Of a DNA stretch of 64,000 bases, positions 1-12,320 are shown in pieces; position 1 is the stretch's first letter; each line of letters opens with the position of its first letter. This DNA is from Lichenostomus cassidix (lineage: Eukaryota; Chordata; Aves; Passeriformes; Meliphagidae): NCBI GenBank assembly GCA_008360975.2, contig CM039182.1, forward strand, positions 54,262,491-54,326,490, read 5' to 3'. A program made the position numbers and the translations under genes. Below the pieces are notes generated by a model. It saw only the letters and a program-made list of their open reading frames with translations, did no database searches and was not told the origin of the DNA.

Positions 1-10
1 GGCAAGAGGA

Positions 11-745
11 TGTGGCAGGATGCTCCCCCCTCCCCCTTCTCTCTCTGATCAGTCCCAAGAAATGGATGCCTCAACTTAGGTTGATAGCCTATTCAACAGC
101 TATCTAGTGCTGGCGACTGAAAGTCTGAAAAGACGCTCCCCTGTGGAATGTAGAGAGAATGTGAGAAAATTTTCAGTGACTACAAATTCACACTTTTATC
201 CTATAAAAAGCTCACGAAATCTCAGAAAGATAGAAGCTTTTCTACGTGGACATTGGAGCGTGAAGTAAAGTCTTCTCCCCAGGGTTTGGATGCAGCCCTG
301 TGGTTACTTCCCTGGGATTGAGTGAGGAAGTCTTAATGTATTCCAGCTCCAAAATTGGATTTGGTAAGGTCATTTGAGTTTCTTAGATTGTATTATTCCG
401 GCCAACTTATAGGTACCGTTCTTCACTTGCATTTCAGCTAGCTCAAGCAAGCATTTCTTAACTTGCAATTTTAACTATTTTTATAGTTTAAGCAAGATTT
501 TACCCCATAATTGCATTTTTAGCTATTATAGTGTTGCAATTATGTATTCATTGTGTGTTTATGTGTGTCAATCTGTTCTATGTTTGTATGTTTGCTATTT
601 TCTGTGTCTAATAAATGGTATTTTTAGACAAATCGGCCAAATATCAAAGAATCTTGCGAACGGGACTAAAGTCTTGGGGAACTAGCTATCTTAAAGTCTG
701 TCAAACTGCAAAAACACATAAAACTCCTGTCTCCCATGTAAGACA
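11..745 (+). mobile_element. Solo LTR, same family as 46427-47128
   Basis: The element starts TGTGGCAGGATG and ends AAGACA. A 5 bp direct repeat with one mismatch flanks it (GAGGA at 6-10, GAGGG at 746-750), as expected of an ERVL-type insertion. A TATA-like CCTATAAAAAG lies near 199 and an AATAAA near 610, giving plus orientation. The copy at 46427-47128 shares the same start, the stretch around GGGATTGAGTGA, the TTTTCTGTGTCTAATAAA block and the end. Family name not known to me. Confidence 0.75.
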
Positions 746-1250
746 GAGGGTATTTTGGATTAAATTGCTGAGTTTACATGTCCCATGGCAGTTTCCAAGT
801 TTTGCCCCAGGATAAGCAACTTTACAGATGCAAAACCCAGAGAGATGGAAAAAGAAAATTTACATCCAGGCATTAATTGGGAAGGGCAAAGTAAATGCTG
901 GGGAATCCTTATGAGAGCAGCCCACCTCTAACTGAGAGTCTTTCCCAAACTATCTTCAGTTGAAGACCTGGCAGGAGACAAAAGGGACTGCATATAGCTG
1001 TGATTTCCAAGGGCCCATTCTAGGAGCCACACAGCACTGTCTGCAGCAGCCCCCTCTTGCTACTCCAGAGCAATTCAATACAATCGCAGTCTTTCCAAGA
1101 GTTAATGAGAGGTATCTTGTTGCGGTGCATGCCTGCAAGTTCTTGTGCTCAAGAGACCAGCTGCAGGGGCCTGTGACAGCCTCGACTGTTTAGGTCATGG
1201 AGACCTGTGGAAACCAACCATGAGGCCCTGCAGTTGAAGAAATTATTTCT
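746..1250. other. No gene recognised
   Basis: Unique-looking sequence between two LTR-like blocks. Open frames here are short and lack splice or domain signals. Confidence 0.5.
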
Positions 1251-1269
1251 AGACACTTCTCCTTTGTTC

Positions 1270-1690
1270 CCTCTTGAGTTGTGTATTATTGGTTCATTTG
1301 AATTGTGTCCCTGTCCCTCTTCCCTCTGACTGTCCCGGTTGGTCTGCGCACCAAACCACTCCCCTTTTCCTTCCCCATAAAACCCTTTGTTACTGGCTGT
1401 TCGGGGCTCGCAGCCTGCGGACTTCCAGCCCTCAGCCTGTCCCCGTGTCTCCATCCCTTCTCGCTGTCCCTGGACCCTCACCCAAAGACCCTCAAATAAA
1501 TCCCTGGAAGCCTGCAGACTGTGTGTCGTACATTCTTCTTTCCCACCTTGTTTCCTGCTCACCTCCGTCCCCCAGGGACTCCGCAGACCGGTCAGTGAGC
1601 CTCTCTACCAGGGCACACCCGGCAGGTGCAGCAGCATGGCGGCTTGCCCTTTCTGTGTGGCTTCGGGGCGTGCCGCCTGAACTCGAAAGT
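1270..1690 (+). mobile_element. LTR-like promoter/poly(A) block
   Basis: Pyrimidine-rich, GC-rich sequence has a TATA box (CCCATAAAACCC, near 1375) followed about 120 bp later by AATAAA (near 1495) and a GT/T-rich stretch. This is the U3-R-U5 layout of an avian LTR and resembles the block at 22486-22930. I could not fix either end or a target duplication, so the borders are approximate. Confidence 0.45.
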
Positions 1691-1699
1691 GAGAAGCCA

Positions 1700-3235
1700 C
1701 AGTATCTTATGAAGTATCCTACTTTGCACGATGCTGTCCTTCTTTCCCTAGGTTGTTGACTCTTCCTTCCAAGGCTGATAAGTGTATGAGGAAAGCCACA
1801 CAATTAATAAGCAGCTGGGAGAAGCTGCTGGGACTTAAACACACACTCTTAGCAGACACACAGGAAGACACTTGGAGTCTGAATGTGAAACTCAAATCAA
1901 TTTTGGGGCTGAATTAGGAAGTGTGGAAGTGTGGGAATTACTTCACGATGCTGGGAAAATGATATCTTGTGTAAGCAATTTATTTCTACTTTAAAAACAA
2001 GGAACCCCAATAGCAACAGTCTCAGTAAACTGTCATTATACATTTTTTCAGATGATCTGGATGAAGAAGCAATGGGGATGGGAGATAACCACGTAAGATG
2101 CTGATGATCAGCAGATTTTCAGATCTCAGTGCCGACCTTTTTTTAAAAGAGATTGCGGTTTGTTTGATTAATGCCAGCTGAAATAAAAATACTTAGGCCC
2201 ATGTGCTGCACTTGGCTTGGGAAAGCTACATTATTTTGATTAATAAATCAGATAGTAAACTACACTAGATGCATAGAAAGCATGTTCTAGAAAGGGCTCT
2301 CTTGCTGGTTTCAGAACGTAAGAAAATTAGTGTATTGCTACTGATCACATCATATAAGTTTATACTACAAAACATCTCCATTTAAGCTAAAGAGCTAAAC
2401 TTAAATTTCAGCCTGCTAAAATTTGTAAGGGTACCAAGACCATGGGAAAAGCCTGAGTATGAAGACAGTGTCCTTGATAAGCAGAGAAAAATCCCTCCTA
2501 TTCAGTAATGTGAAAAACAGCAGCTGTAGGGCCAGGTAATGGAAGATGTTTGCTGTCCAGACATACTTCTGATGTATGTTCGTAATTTTTTAATTATCAG
2601 AGTCATCAGTAAAAGTTTGGAAACACTGGGACTTTTTTGCTTTATTGGGTAACTCCAAAGAATGACTGTAGGAAGAGAGATTTCAAGTGGAAACTACATT
2701 ACAGGATCCTATTTGATGTTCAACATTCAAAATGAATAGGACAAATTATTAGAAGAAGCATTTTGGAGGGATCATCATGGTATGCAAAATCATCCTGCAG
2801 CACCTCAGTCTGTAAGAGAGGTAAGAAATGAAGCTGATCTCTGTCTAGTACCTTATCTGGCAAATACATCTTGGAGAACAGGGCTCATAATAAAACAAGC
2901 AAAGGAAAAGAAAAGGTGACTATTTATCACCCAAGCAAATTCCCTGCGGAAATAAAAAATAAGGAAAAAAAGAAGCTTTTCTTAGTAGTGAGCTCTCTTC
3001 TTACAAGGGTAGGTTTTGGAGATGAGTGGTTTTTTGGGTTGGGGGTGGGGGCTGTCTGTTTGGTTTTTTCCCTTCTGTTTAAGAGTTAACGAAAGGAAAT
3101 GGCTCATGCATCATTATTTAACACACCTATAGCTGGCACAGCCTCATTGGATAGTTTTCTGCCACTCAGCTCTGCTTCACCCCCTCTTGAGGCTGGCCCT
3201 GATGCTATCCCTGTAAGGAAGCCCAAAGAGGAGTG
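1700..3235. other. Upstream flank of TRGV1; no gene recognised
   Basis: AT-rich, no repeat ends or coding signals that I can support. A G/T-rich stretch sits near 3030-3070. Confidence 0.4.
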
Positions 3236-3685
3236 ATGATGTGGTTGCTGATTGCTTTCTTCCTGGCAGCTGTTTTTTCTTGTACATGCCCTGCTCATCC
3301 TGCTGCCTGTACATTCACCAATGGAAAAGGGGATACTCTCTTATTTCAGCTTCCCTATTTTGTCTCTTTTATTGCCACAGGTGGTTCTGCACAAGACTTG
3401 TGGCAAATCCCTATATCCATCACCAAGCCAGAAAGCAAAACAGTGCCAATCAACTGCCATATCTCCAGTCCTGATTTTAGCAACATTTTTATTCACTGGT
3501 ACCAAAAGAGGGTCAGTGCAGCTCCCAAGCATATTGCCTACAGGTCCTCCAGGTTTTATGTCTAAAATAAGTCGGATGAGGGGAAGTTTACTGTTGAGAA
3601 GGAACCCAGCAAATCTGTCTGCACCCTGACAGTGAGCAAAGTACTCTGCAAGACTCTGCCACCTATTACTGCGCTAGGTGGGAAG
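3236..3685 (+). pseudogene. TRGV: TRGV1 pseudogene (T-cell receptor gamma variable)
   Basis: The leader exon (3236-3281) encodes a hydrophobic signal peptide, MMWLLIAFFLAAVFS, and ends in a weak donor, GTACAT. The V exon (3381-3685) follows an acceptor TTTTATTGCCACAG. It shows the first Ig cysteine (INCHISS), the core tryptophan in HWYQKR and, in another frame, the end of framework 3 with the ATYYCAR-type second cysteine. Two lesions kill it: a TAA at 3563-3565 just after CDR2 and a frameshift late in framework 3. A 23-spacer RSS follows directly, so the segment could still be cut but cannot give a working chain. The order leader, 99 bp intron, V, RSS matches the three segments downstream. 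Numbering is by position in this window only. Confidence 0.88.
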
Positions 3686-3724
3686 CACAGTAGTAGAAAG
3701 CCACAGGGAACCCGCACAAAGCCA
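3686..3724 (+). other. 23-RSS of TRGV1
   Basis: Heptamer CACAGTA (3686-3692), 23 bp spacer, nonamer ACAAAGCCA (3716-3724). It abuts the V coding end. Confidence 0.85.
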
Positions 3725-4964
3725 TGCTCTACTTTGCAAATAAGAACCTGAAGTGTTTGACAACATGCAGGAACATTGTCACCCTGCTTCTCCCAACAGC
3801 TTTGAATTAGATTGCACAGATAGCCAGATACCAAAGACACTGCTGAGCTTTGCAGATGCACACTACAGCCAGTACCAGCAGAGCTGTTATTTCACTTGGC
3901 CAACAAAAAGGGTATTTTTATGCGTCAGGGTGGATTGCCTCTGAGTGGGTTTATGGGATGACTGGGTTGGCTAAAAGCAGGGTTCTGCTAAAAGCAGGAA
4001 AAATCTCTCTATTCCCACTACACTTTAAGCTATATCTTTGAAATAAAACCTCAGCTCTGTCATGTGTGTGGCAGAATAGAAGCTTGTAAGTGAAAATAAA
4101 CTTGAAGCACCATTCAAGACTGCAGACCCAATATATCCATTTTATACTTCTCTGTCAGTGGAGAATCTGATCTTATTTTTCCTTTGTTTTCTGTTTGGAG
4201 TTGATCAAACTTTCATTTAGGTTAAAACACAAGTCTCCTAATTTACTTCAGTGGGGCTTCTCATCCTACACAGCAAGACTGCAACTACAGAACAGATGTT
4301 TTTTATTTTTGCAAATAGAAAGACATTCCTATGAGTTATTTCCGCTCTTACTGTTTATAGTCAAACAACACATAAAGTCACAGGACCATTGCGTTCCTAT
4401 CACAGGAAGGACCCAGTATTGCTAGCCTCCAATACAGGGTCACCAGAGCACACTGAGCACTGGTGCACCTGTTGCACACCAGAAGACTGAAAGATCAGAT
4501 TCCCGGCACAACTGTAGGACAGCAGTTACTGGATCTGTGGGAAAATTCTTGAAAAAAGAAAAAGTTGGCTGACATAAGTAAAATGACATGATAACAATAG
4601 GAAAGGGGGAACTGGTTTAGTTTTCTTTCCAGGGGAACTAGGAGTGACCTTGTATCTGAAGAATGACTTTGAATTGCACAAAATAATTTCTATATTTTGC
4701 TTGACCTAATTGTCCTTATTTTAAACTAGGCCTATGGAGGTTGCAAAGCATTTGTGTTTCTTTGCATAGTGATTCTTTCCAGCATTTGGAGAAGCCACCC
4801 TGAGGTGTAGCATCTTACCTTACCTGTGAAATGAAACAGTCACAAACACAACAATCCTGCTTTTGAGCCCCCAGATGTCTGCTGTGCATTTTCTTGGTCT
4901 TCAGCTTTCATTCTGTCATGATCAATAATTTCAGATCCCTCCAATTCATTTACCCCCATGATTT
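3725..4964. other. Spacer between V1 and an LTR; no gene recognised
   Basis: AT-rich, unique-looking. No further V exon or RSS seen. Confidence 0.45.
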
Positions 4965-5613
4965 TGTCACCGAATCTGCAGGAAAAAAATATAAAAACCC
5001 TCCAACAACATTTTAATGTTAGAGAGTCAAGGCATTACTTTATTATCTGGCCAGGATGTTGATCTGGCCAGGATGTACCATAGAAATCATCTCATCCACA
5101 GCTAGCCCGGGTGTGCAGAGAGAATCATTCCATGACACACACTTTTACTCGATTTTTCAGATATTTTATACAGTAAAAATACATAGGAAAGCATTGGGTC
5201 AGTGTTCCTTGGTCTAAAGTTGAGGAAACTCCCAGTATTCAGTTTTCTATTGGATCCGAATCTCTTCACCTCTGATGCTAATTAGATTCTTCATTCTTCA
5301 GTTTTTCTTATGAGTCCTTTTTCCAGGCCAGGATGTCTTTAGCCCTGCTGGAGGTGGTCTGGGGTAGCCGTTTGTGATATCCATCCTGTCTTGTTGATAA
5401 CCACAAGGTCCTGGCAAATGTTCTGTTAATAGTCTTTATCTTTCTGGTTATCTTCAGGGTCACTCCCAATCTGTTGGTATGCTGAGTTCACCAGACCTCA
5501 TCTGGAGGAGCAATGCCCTGGAAGAAACCTAAAATTCCTTTTCCCAGGGTAAAGGCAAACAAAACCTTTGACTAAAGTTATACAAAATTTTTAACCTGAT
5601 ATATTTTCTAACA
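4965..5613 (-). mobile_element. Solo LTR, minus; same family as 59841-60421
   Basis: On the minus strand it runs from TGTTAGAAAATATAT to GATTCGGTGACA. A perfect 4 bp duplication ATTT flanks it (4961-4964 and 5614-5617), which fits a gammaretrovirus-like integrase. AATAAA on the minus strand lies near 5040 next to a TCTGGCCAGGATGT-containing short direct repeat. The plus copy at 59841 shares these and the TGTTAGAGAGTCAAGGCATT-type end. Confidence 0.8.
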
Positions 5614-6021
5614 ATTTGACTTTTATTTTTTATGTTTTACTAGCAGCCAACCTGAGGAAAAGTCCATTTCCTTGGTCCAAAAGACAAAGGAAAAGTGCAG
5701 GCATTGTTTAGTAGCTTTCAACTAGTGTAAAAGCAGTGAAAAAATTTGCTTCGGACTACAAAATTACTTTGTAAATGAGTTAAGGTAATTGGAGTGGGGA
5801 GGGAGGCAGGGAGGGAGGAAGGGAGGGAGGGAGGGAGAGGTTTGTGCTGCTTGTGTAAAAGCTTTAAGGCTGCTTTATCTCAAACAACACCCACATGCTG
5901 CCAGGACAACCTCTCCGAAGGCCCAAGTGAGTCATTTCCTTTCCCCAGTTGCAGCTCTCTGCCCTTGCTGGGAGTGCTGTTAACTTCTATCCAAGGGCAG
6001 GCAGCAGCAAGAGCTCTCAGG
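5614..6021. other. Upstream flank of TRGV2
   Basis: Contains a purine-rich GGGAGGCAGGGAGGGAGGA tract (5797-5840) and then ordinary sequence up to the V2 start codon. Confidence 0.6.
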
Positions 6022-6494
6022 ATGCTGCTGCTTCCTCTCCTGGCCCTGGCTGTAGCTTGGTCTTGTAGGTTCCCTTTGTCACCACAACACAAGGCAGTGG
6101 AAGGAAGCATCCCATGTTTATGTGTGTGAATGATTAGCAAGCTAAGAGTAGTTGCTCTGTTTTCTCTCTTTCTTTCTAGATGGAAAAGCACAAGTGCTTT
6201 CTAAAGCAGAGACAAGTATCCATTACTAGAGGGCACAAGACCACTACATCAATGGACTGTACAGCCGAGCGTATACCTGACTTCCAGAACGCGTATATAC
6301 GTTGGTACTGACATGTGCCCTCCAAAACTCCAGAACAGATTCTGTATATTGGACCTGGCGCAGTTTCTTACTATGACAATTTCTATAGCAACAAGTATTC
6401 TTCTTTGAAGAAAGGTATAAACATCTGCACTTTCACAATCAATGACATCAACTCCAATGATGAAGGTACCTACTACTGTGCTTACGGGTATTTC
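6022..6494 (+). pseudogene. TRGV: TRGV2 pseudogene
   Basis: The leader exon (6022-6064) encodes MLLLPLLALAVAWS and ends at donor GTAGGT. The V exon (6180-6494) follows acceptor TTTCTTTCTAG. Readable parts include the first cysteine (SMDCTAE), the core YIRWY, framework 3 and GTYYCAYGYF with the second cysteine. The phase-correct frame from the acceptor runs into a TAG within framework 1, so a frameshift lies there. A TGA at 6309-6311 follows the core WY, where a CpG C-to-T change of an arginine codon would explain it. The downstream RSS is intact in form. Non-functional. Confidence 0.88.
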
Positions 6495-6533
6495 CACAGA
6501 AGTAGCAGGTGACAGGCAGCATGCACAGAAAGC
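6495..6533 (+). other. 23-RSS of TRGV2
   Basis: Heptamer CACAGAA (6495-6501), 23 bp spacer, nonamer ACAGAAAGC (6525-6533). Confidence 0.8.
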
Positions 6534-7357
6534 TGTCTGTGCCCTGAGGGTGATTTGCCCCAATTGAGCCCAGAAACACTTCAGAGACCAAGTCGGAGAA
6601 GTGGGTATTTGCTCTATTCGATGCACCGGGTGTGTGGGAATTGTTTCCACCAAACACACACCAGTACCACCAAAGGCACAGTGTTATAGGTAAAATTCAT
6701 GAATATTCATTACATTCCCCAGGACAGGAGTGGTTATACAAATTACTTCTTATAAGTCATTAATATTACTAGTGATTTCTTGTGCTCAATGGCAAAAGGA
6801 TTCCTTTTGCCCCCTTTTATCTTGATAAGATTAAGGGAATCCACAAGGCCAGAACTGACGGGCTCCCTGCTGGTGGGAAATAAACAAAAGCACAAAGAAA
6901 CAAGAACGGTTGAAGTGCAAATAGATTTGGGTTTTCTATTTGACTACTCCTTTCTCAAGGGGCAGGCTTTCTGTCAAATGCAGAGAATCATTATTGCACT
7001 TTCCTGCCTCTAAAACACCCCAACACATTTTGCTGAGTATGTTTACATAAATATCAGACAAGGAGAAAACCAAAGAAAACTGTTACAGTAGTATACTTGG
7101 GCAGTATAATGCTCTGTCCTGGGAAAAATGAGCACTTCTGTGGGTGATGGCATTGCAGCTAAATTATATGGTAACACAGATCATCTCTGAATAATATAGA
7201 TACTTTCCCAAATACAGTCTCAGAAAGCAAAATTGAAGCAATGCTGGGGAGGGAGCATAGGAGGAGGATATTTGCACTGAAGATCTAGTTTCAAATCCAA
7301 GTGATGGTGGAGATACAGGTGATACTTATCCGTAGTCACTTGCATCTTAATGGGTAT
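6534..7357. other. Spacer; no gene recognised
   Basis: Unique-looking sequence between V2 and an LTR. Nothing supportable seen. Confidence 0.45.
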
Positions 7358-7362
7358 GATGA

Positions 7363-8263
7363 TGTTGAAGCTTGATGGGGCGTGGAATTTTCTCCATCTC
7401 TATTACTAGGAAACAGCAATGACTAGGTACTCAAGGACCATTAATTCTTTTGTAAGAGACAAAGGATATGGCTGGGTGTGGTAAGGGGAGGAGGCCTCTG
7501 ACCATTGGAACTTCCCTTGCTCACTGGGCACCAAAGTGGGAAGAGGGAAGCTGCTGCCTTCCTTTTGCTGTGACTGCGGAGAGTTCAGCTATGCACTGCC
7601 TTCTGCTCCTGGCTGGGTGAGCTTCCGTGTGGGAAAGGGCACAGGATTCTGACCCGACCCTCTTCCCCACCAGGAGTGCGTGCCTCCCCAGCTGCACTTG
7701 CAGCTGCTGCATAGGAGCCCAGCTGTCACTGCCACGGCCCCCACCAGCTGGAACGTGCTGCAGCTTCTGCCACAGCTGCGGAGTTTCTGCCACCTTTGCT
7801 GGCTAGCCCGGGTGAGCCAGTCCTGCCGTTCCAGCTCGCTGCTCCGAGCTCTGCTGTGCGCGGCCCCTACAGCCCAGCCGCCTGCCATCACCAACCCCAT
7901 GAGACCAACCAGCCCTTGCACCACAGCACCCCCTGCAGCTGCTCGGGAGTCATCGCACCTGCCCTGCCTGGCTGGGAGTTTAACAGCGCCCCTGCTGGCT
8001 GTGACCAGAACTGCACCAAAGGGAAGGGCGCCTGGCAGCCCAGAGCAAGCTGCCACTGGGTTTCTGGATTTTTTTTGTTGTTGTTGCTTGTTTACTTCGT
8101 TGTAGATAATAATAAAGAAATGTTATTTCTTTTCTCATATCTTTGCCTGAAAGCCCTTGATTCTAAAGTTATAATAATTCAGAAGGGAGTTGGGGGTCAC
8201 ATTCTCTATTCTAAGGGAGGTTTCCACCTTCCTTGGCAGACATCTGTCTTTCAAACCAAGACA
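7363..8263 (+). mobile_element. Solo LTR with GC-rich core
   Basis: Starts TGTTGAAGC and ends AAACCAAGACA. A perfect 5 bp duplication GATGA flanks it (7358-7362 and 8264-8268). AATAAA lies near 8110. The U5 end, with TTTCCACCTTCCTTGGCAGA, recurs at 44140-44186. Long open frames in the GC-rich part (for example 7680-8105) are by-products of base composition. Confidence 0.78.
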
Positions 8264-8268
8264 GATGA

Positions 8269-9160
8269 CAATACTTTTGTAGACAACAATCTGTTACACG
8301 GGGCAACCCCTGAAAAAACGGTTTCAAGAAAAGAGTTGTGAAGACCATTTATATGGGCAAGCTGCAGATTAAATCAGGGAACATATGGAAATGGTGATAC
8401 AGCACTGCTCAGCCAGACAGCACTGAGGAGAGCTGCAGTGAAATTTCATTTATGTGGCAAGGGTATTCATAACCCTCTGTCCATGCACATTCTTCTTTTG
8501 TTCTTTCATTGTAGATATGTCTGCACTACAGGATCTGACACAAACTTGTGTATTTATCACATGGACAACAGAAGAATATGAACTTTCTGTACTAGTTTTA
8601 ATGTGAGATTAATTTGTGTACAGTGCTATTGACAAAGGCCTAAAAAAGATCCAGAGGATTCTCTCTTTTGCATCTGAAAATGTGAATTTTTTCTCAGGGA
8701 AGAGCATGAGGAGTGGTGGCTGCTGCCCAAGGGACTATTTGCTATAAAGTCTTTGCAGGGCACATTTTCAGGGCTTTGAAATTAGGGAAAGTATAAGAAA
8801 AAGCAAGGGGCAGCAAATACCTGGCTGGTAGAAATGCATGCTTCATGCTGGTTTTGCCACAGCCACTGGGTCTGTCTTGTAATAGAGCCACCAGCTGTAT
8901 TTTTCCTATTCGGTGCTACAACCCCATTATCAAGGAAGGCAGGCACTTGTACAGAGGTCCAACAACCTCGCTGCTGGCAAGACACTATTGCCAGAGGAGC
9001 TCCTTATTCATGCAACAACCAGAGAGAGTTAAAGGAATGCAAGGATCTTCAAAAGAAATGTGTCATGGCTAGCCAGTGCAGTCAAATGTTCGCATGGCAT
9101 TTTACGTATCTGTAACTCTTGATGCACAGGGAAATTAATATCTGCATGATTTTTCTAAGA
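8269..9160. other. No gene recognised
   Basis: Unique-looking sequence. Short frames near 8834-9115 have no domain or splice support. Confidence 0.4.
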
Positions 9161-9162
9161 TA

Positions 9163-9203
9163 TATAGGTAGGTAGGTAGGTAGGTAGGTAGACAGACAGA
9201 TAT
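9163..9203 (+). repeat. Tetranucleotide microsatellite (GGTA)n-(GACA)n
   Basis: Seven or so tandem TAGG units pass into three GACA units. Confidence 0.95.
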
Positions 9204-10360
9204 AATTAAGTATTCCTGGTCCTGCTCATATGCAGTTGGAGGTGCAAAGCTAACCTAAAGTCTTCCCCTCAGGAGGGGAGGAGAGATACGATGAGTTGAC
9301 CAATCTGAAGCAGGCAAGACTTTTTTATGCCACTCCACCTCTTTCTGCCCCAAAACTCCCCTTTCATACTATAAATTGTTGGCCTTTTCCAATGAGGTGG
9401 AACAAACATATGCTGTAGACGGGGTTTGGTAACTTTGGTCATACATGTATTACATGTCTAGTGTTCTTCCTCATTTGCATTACAAGTGGCATGAAAGTTA
9501 TATATGTCAATTAGAGTGTCACTTTTGGTCAGAATTTATAGTTGACACAAGAGGTAAAATAGACACTTTGGCCCTCTGTCAGGGACTGAAATGATTCATG
9601 CCTTAAACATTGTTATGAAGGAGTTTTGCCCATTATAACAAAAACTGTATAAAGAAGCTTCAACCACAGAAGCCTCCTTGAAGATGCTTGACTGGACTGT
9701 AAATTAAGCTGCCTAGATAAGATAAAGGGGACACTATTGTTCAATCCTCTCAGGTCTAAGGAAAAACAAATAAGACTGAGGGAAAGAATGCATCCACAAG
9801 AAAGCCAAACACAGCAGAGAATCTTCGTTACCTGGGTCTGGGGTTGAGGAGACCACAGTCCACAGAGGCCAGGTTTACACAGACTTCCCCTGAAATGAGG
9901 GGGAGAGGAGGTTTCAGGTATGTGGCATAGTCTCTGATCAGAGGCAGTGTGCACCCATTCTCTCTTACACAAACTGGCCCAGCTGTGGAACCCGCAACCC
10001 CATAGGCCACATCCATGGGACATTCATGAGAGGCAGCTGAGGCGGAGTCACAATCCATCAAAGAGCCCCCAAAGTGGTCCCCAGAGGCCTTGCACCACAG
10101 GATTGCATGGGATGCAAAACGATGCAACAGATCCAGAGTCTGCTGCAAGAGACTGCCCTCCCCCAGGGCACATACCTGAGTGTTCCCACCTGACCTGAAA
10201 ATATATTAATCCATGGGATTCTATGCTTTTGGGGGGACCTTCACCACCAAGAAGACCAGCTAGAAAGGATCATCGGGATGCTGATGGGATCCATATATTC
10301 TTTATTCTCTCTCTCTGTCACTCTTTTGTGTCCTCCCACCTATTTTCTATTTCTTTCTCT
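9204..10360. other. Unassigned; possibly old LTR debris
   Basis: No TG...CA ends with duplications found. Minus-strand frames at 9613-10148 are open but show no family signature I recognise. Confidence 0.35.
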
Positions 10361-10402
10361 TCCTTTTTCTCTCTCTCTCTTTATCTCTCTCTCTCTCTCT
10401 CA
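10361..10402 (+). repeat. CT-rich microsatellite
   Basis: Runs of CTCTCTCT interrupted by TTTAT. Confidence 0.9.
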
Positions 10403-10829
10403 TATTTACAATCAAATGAAACCTACATTATTGACTTTAGCATATGGTCTCATTTGTACTTTAATTCGGGCAGAGGCAGTTATTTCTAACTTTAAAACAT
10501 CCCAGCACCCCACCTTCCATGTTCTGAGGCAGCCTTTGCTTCCTGACCTTTGCCAGACAGTCTTTCTGTGTCTTTTCTCCTCAGCAGATCAGATTTACAA
10601 CAAGGTTGGCTTTTCAGGGTGAAGAGAGAGTGAGGAGAGGGAGAGGCTGGTACATAGGCTCAGGTGCTCCCCTGTGCCTCACTGAAACAACACGGAGCAG
10701 TGAGACCTCCACTTCACCCCAGGCATCCTTTGGTTGTGAGACCTTGCTCGAGCCAGGTGTAAGGGCAGCACAGAGCCCACCTCATGTTACCCTAAACCAG
10801 TCTCATTAATTCCACACCAACTTAAAGCA

Positions 10830-11090
10830 ACACTGTACAACTCTGACCATTTGCCACACTGTTGCCAGCAGATGCCCTCAGGTGGGAAGTAGCCTGCCTG
10901 TCTCTCCATCCTGTCCAGGTCCCTCTGCAGGGCTGCACAGCACTCTTGGGTATTGGCCACTCCTCCCAGCTTTGTGTCATCAGTGAACTTGCTGAGGATG
11001 CCCCTTCACCCAAGTCACTGATGAACAAGTTAAACAATACTGGGCCCAGTAATGAACCTTGGCAGACACCACTAGTGACAGGCCTAGTTA
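10830..11090 (-). mobile_element. CR1 LINE fragment, ORF2 RT end (minus)
   Basis: The minus-strand frame reads like the C-terminal part of CR1 reverse transcriptase, with FISDLGEG followed by a degraded region up to DRQATSHL. Plus-strand wording such as TGTCATCAGTGAACTTGCTGAGG is typical antisense CR1. It abuts a plus-oriented CR1 tail. Confidence 0.75.
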
Positions 11091-11092
11091 AG

Positions 11093-11472
11093 GCCTAGTT
11101 GGGGCTGTTCAGCCTGGACAAGAAAATGCTTAGGGAAGACCTTATTGAAGCCTTCCAGCACCTAAAGGGGGCTTATGAAAAATAACTTTACATGGGCAGA
11201 TGGTGATTGAAGAAGGGGGAAGAATTTTAAACTGAAAGAGCATTTGATTAGATGTTAATAAGAAATTCTTTACTCTGAGGGTGGTGAGGCACTGGAACAG
11301 ACAGCCCAGAGAAGCTGTAAATGCCCCTTGATATGTTCAAGGCCAGGCTGGATGGGACCCTGAGCAACCTGATCTAGAGGGTGACATGCCTGTCTGTGAG
11401 GTAGAGGTGGGAATTAGATGATCTTCAAGGTCCCTCTCATCACAAAGCATTCTATTATTCTATGATTCTGTG
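11093..11472 (+). mobile_element. CR1 LINE 3' end (plus)
   Basis: Runs from a GGGGCTGTTCAGCCTGGA-type start to the CR1 tail: a GGCCAGGCTGGATGG block, GATGATCTTCAAGGTCCC, and the terminal TTCTATTATTCTATGATTCTGTGA-type short repeats. No ORF remains. Confidence 0.88.
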
Positions 11473-11859
11473 AAGTTCTAAGGAAAGGCTGGTGGAACAT
11501 GCTTGTGGGACAGCTTTGAGGTCTCTGAGAAGAGGAGAACATCCTTGGGAAGGGCCAGGCTGAACAACTTGAGTTTTTTGTCTTTGCTCAGTAGGTAAGT
11601 CTGATATAAGTGTAGTAGGTAGACAGATGACATTTTTTTCAGATTGAGTATTTTTTGTCCTTTCTACGCTGTTTCTGCTGTGGTTTAGCTTGTCAGTATA
11701 TGTAACATCCTCTGTGGTAGTGAGCTGAAGATCAACCATTGGATGTGCAGAATGAGTAATTTCCTCATCCCAGTCATTTGATGCTTTGTCCAGCTGAAGG
11801 GCTTTATAACATTCCTCTCTCTGTTTATTTCATTTTCAGATCTAATCTGCACAGGCAGT
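11473..11859. other. Upstream flank of TRGV3
   Basis: Unique-looking; presumably holds the V3 promoter, but I see no element I can defend. Confidence 0.5.
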
Positions 11860-12320
11860 ATGTTGCTGTTTCCAGTCTTTCTTGCAACTTCATTTTGGTC
11901 CTGTAAGCCCTTTTTCTCTCCTGTCTCCTTCTTGTCTACAGGGAACACAGACCTGGTTCCAAACTTCAGGAACTTCTCTCCTCATGCAATTTCTCTGCTT
12001 TCACTTCCAGGTGCAGACATGCAGTCAGTGCCAGTGCAAACCCCTGAGCTGCAGAAGCAGATGAAGGGCACGTCTGCCAGCCTGTCATGCCAACTCAGGG
12101 ACAAAACTGTCGTGCACTGGTACAGGCAGCTTCCCGGAGAGCCACCGAAGAGGATATTGTATGTGTCAGGAGGGGCACCTATTTTTGATGACAGCAACGA
12201 TAGAAATAGATTTCAAGTTCGGAATGATCCTACTCAGCCCATATATGGTCTCACGATAAATTCTTTAACCCCAAGGGATTCTGGCATTTATTACTGTGCA
12301 TACTGGTTTTATCAAGGAAC
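11860..12320 (+). CDS. TRGV: TRGV3, open T-cell receptor gamma variable segment
   Basis: Encodes the variable Ig domain of a TCR gamma chain, which pairs with delta at the T-cell surface. Leader exon 11860-11902 (MLLFPVFLATSFWS, donor GTAAGC); V exon 12011-12320 after acceptor TTTCACTTCCAG, joined in phase 1. The spliced frame is open to the RSS. Landmarks: first cysteine in SASLSC, core tryptophan in VHWYRQLPGE, framework 3 with LTINSLTPRDSGIYYC carrying the second cysteine, then AYWFYQG. No stop or frameshift. The intron is 108 bp. A 23-spacer RSS follows at once. A read-through frame continues past the RSS but is not coding in the rearranged gene. Likely functional. Confidence 0.9.

Noticed and set aside
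5797..5840. Purine tract as a switch region or regulatory element
   Set aside because: Looks like an ordinary GGGAGG microsatellite; TRG genes do not switch class.
7680..8341. Overlapping open frames of 130-180 codons
   Set aside because: They lie inside an LTR with a perfect GATGA duplication; length follows from GC-rich content.
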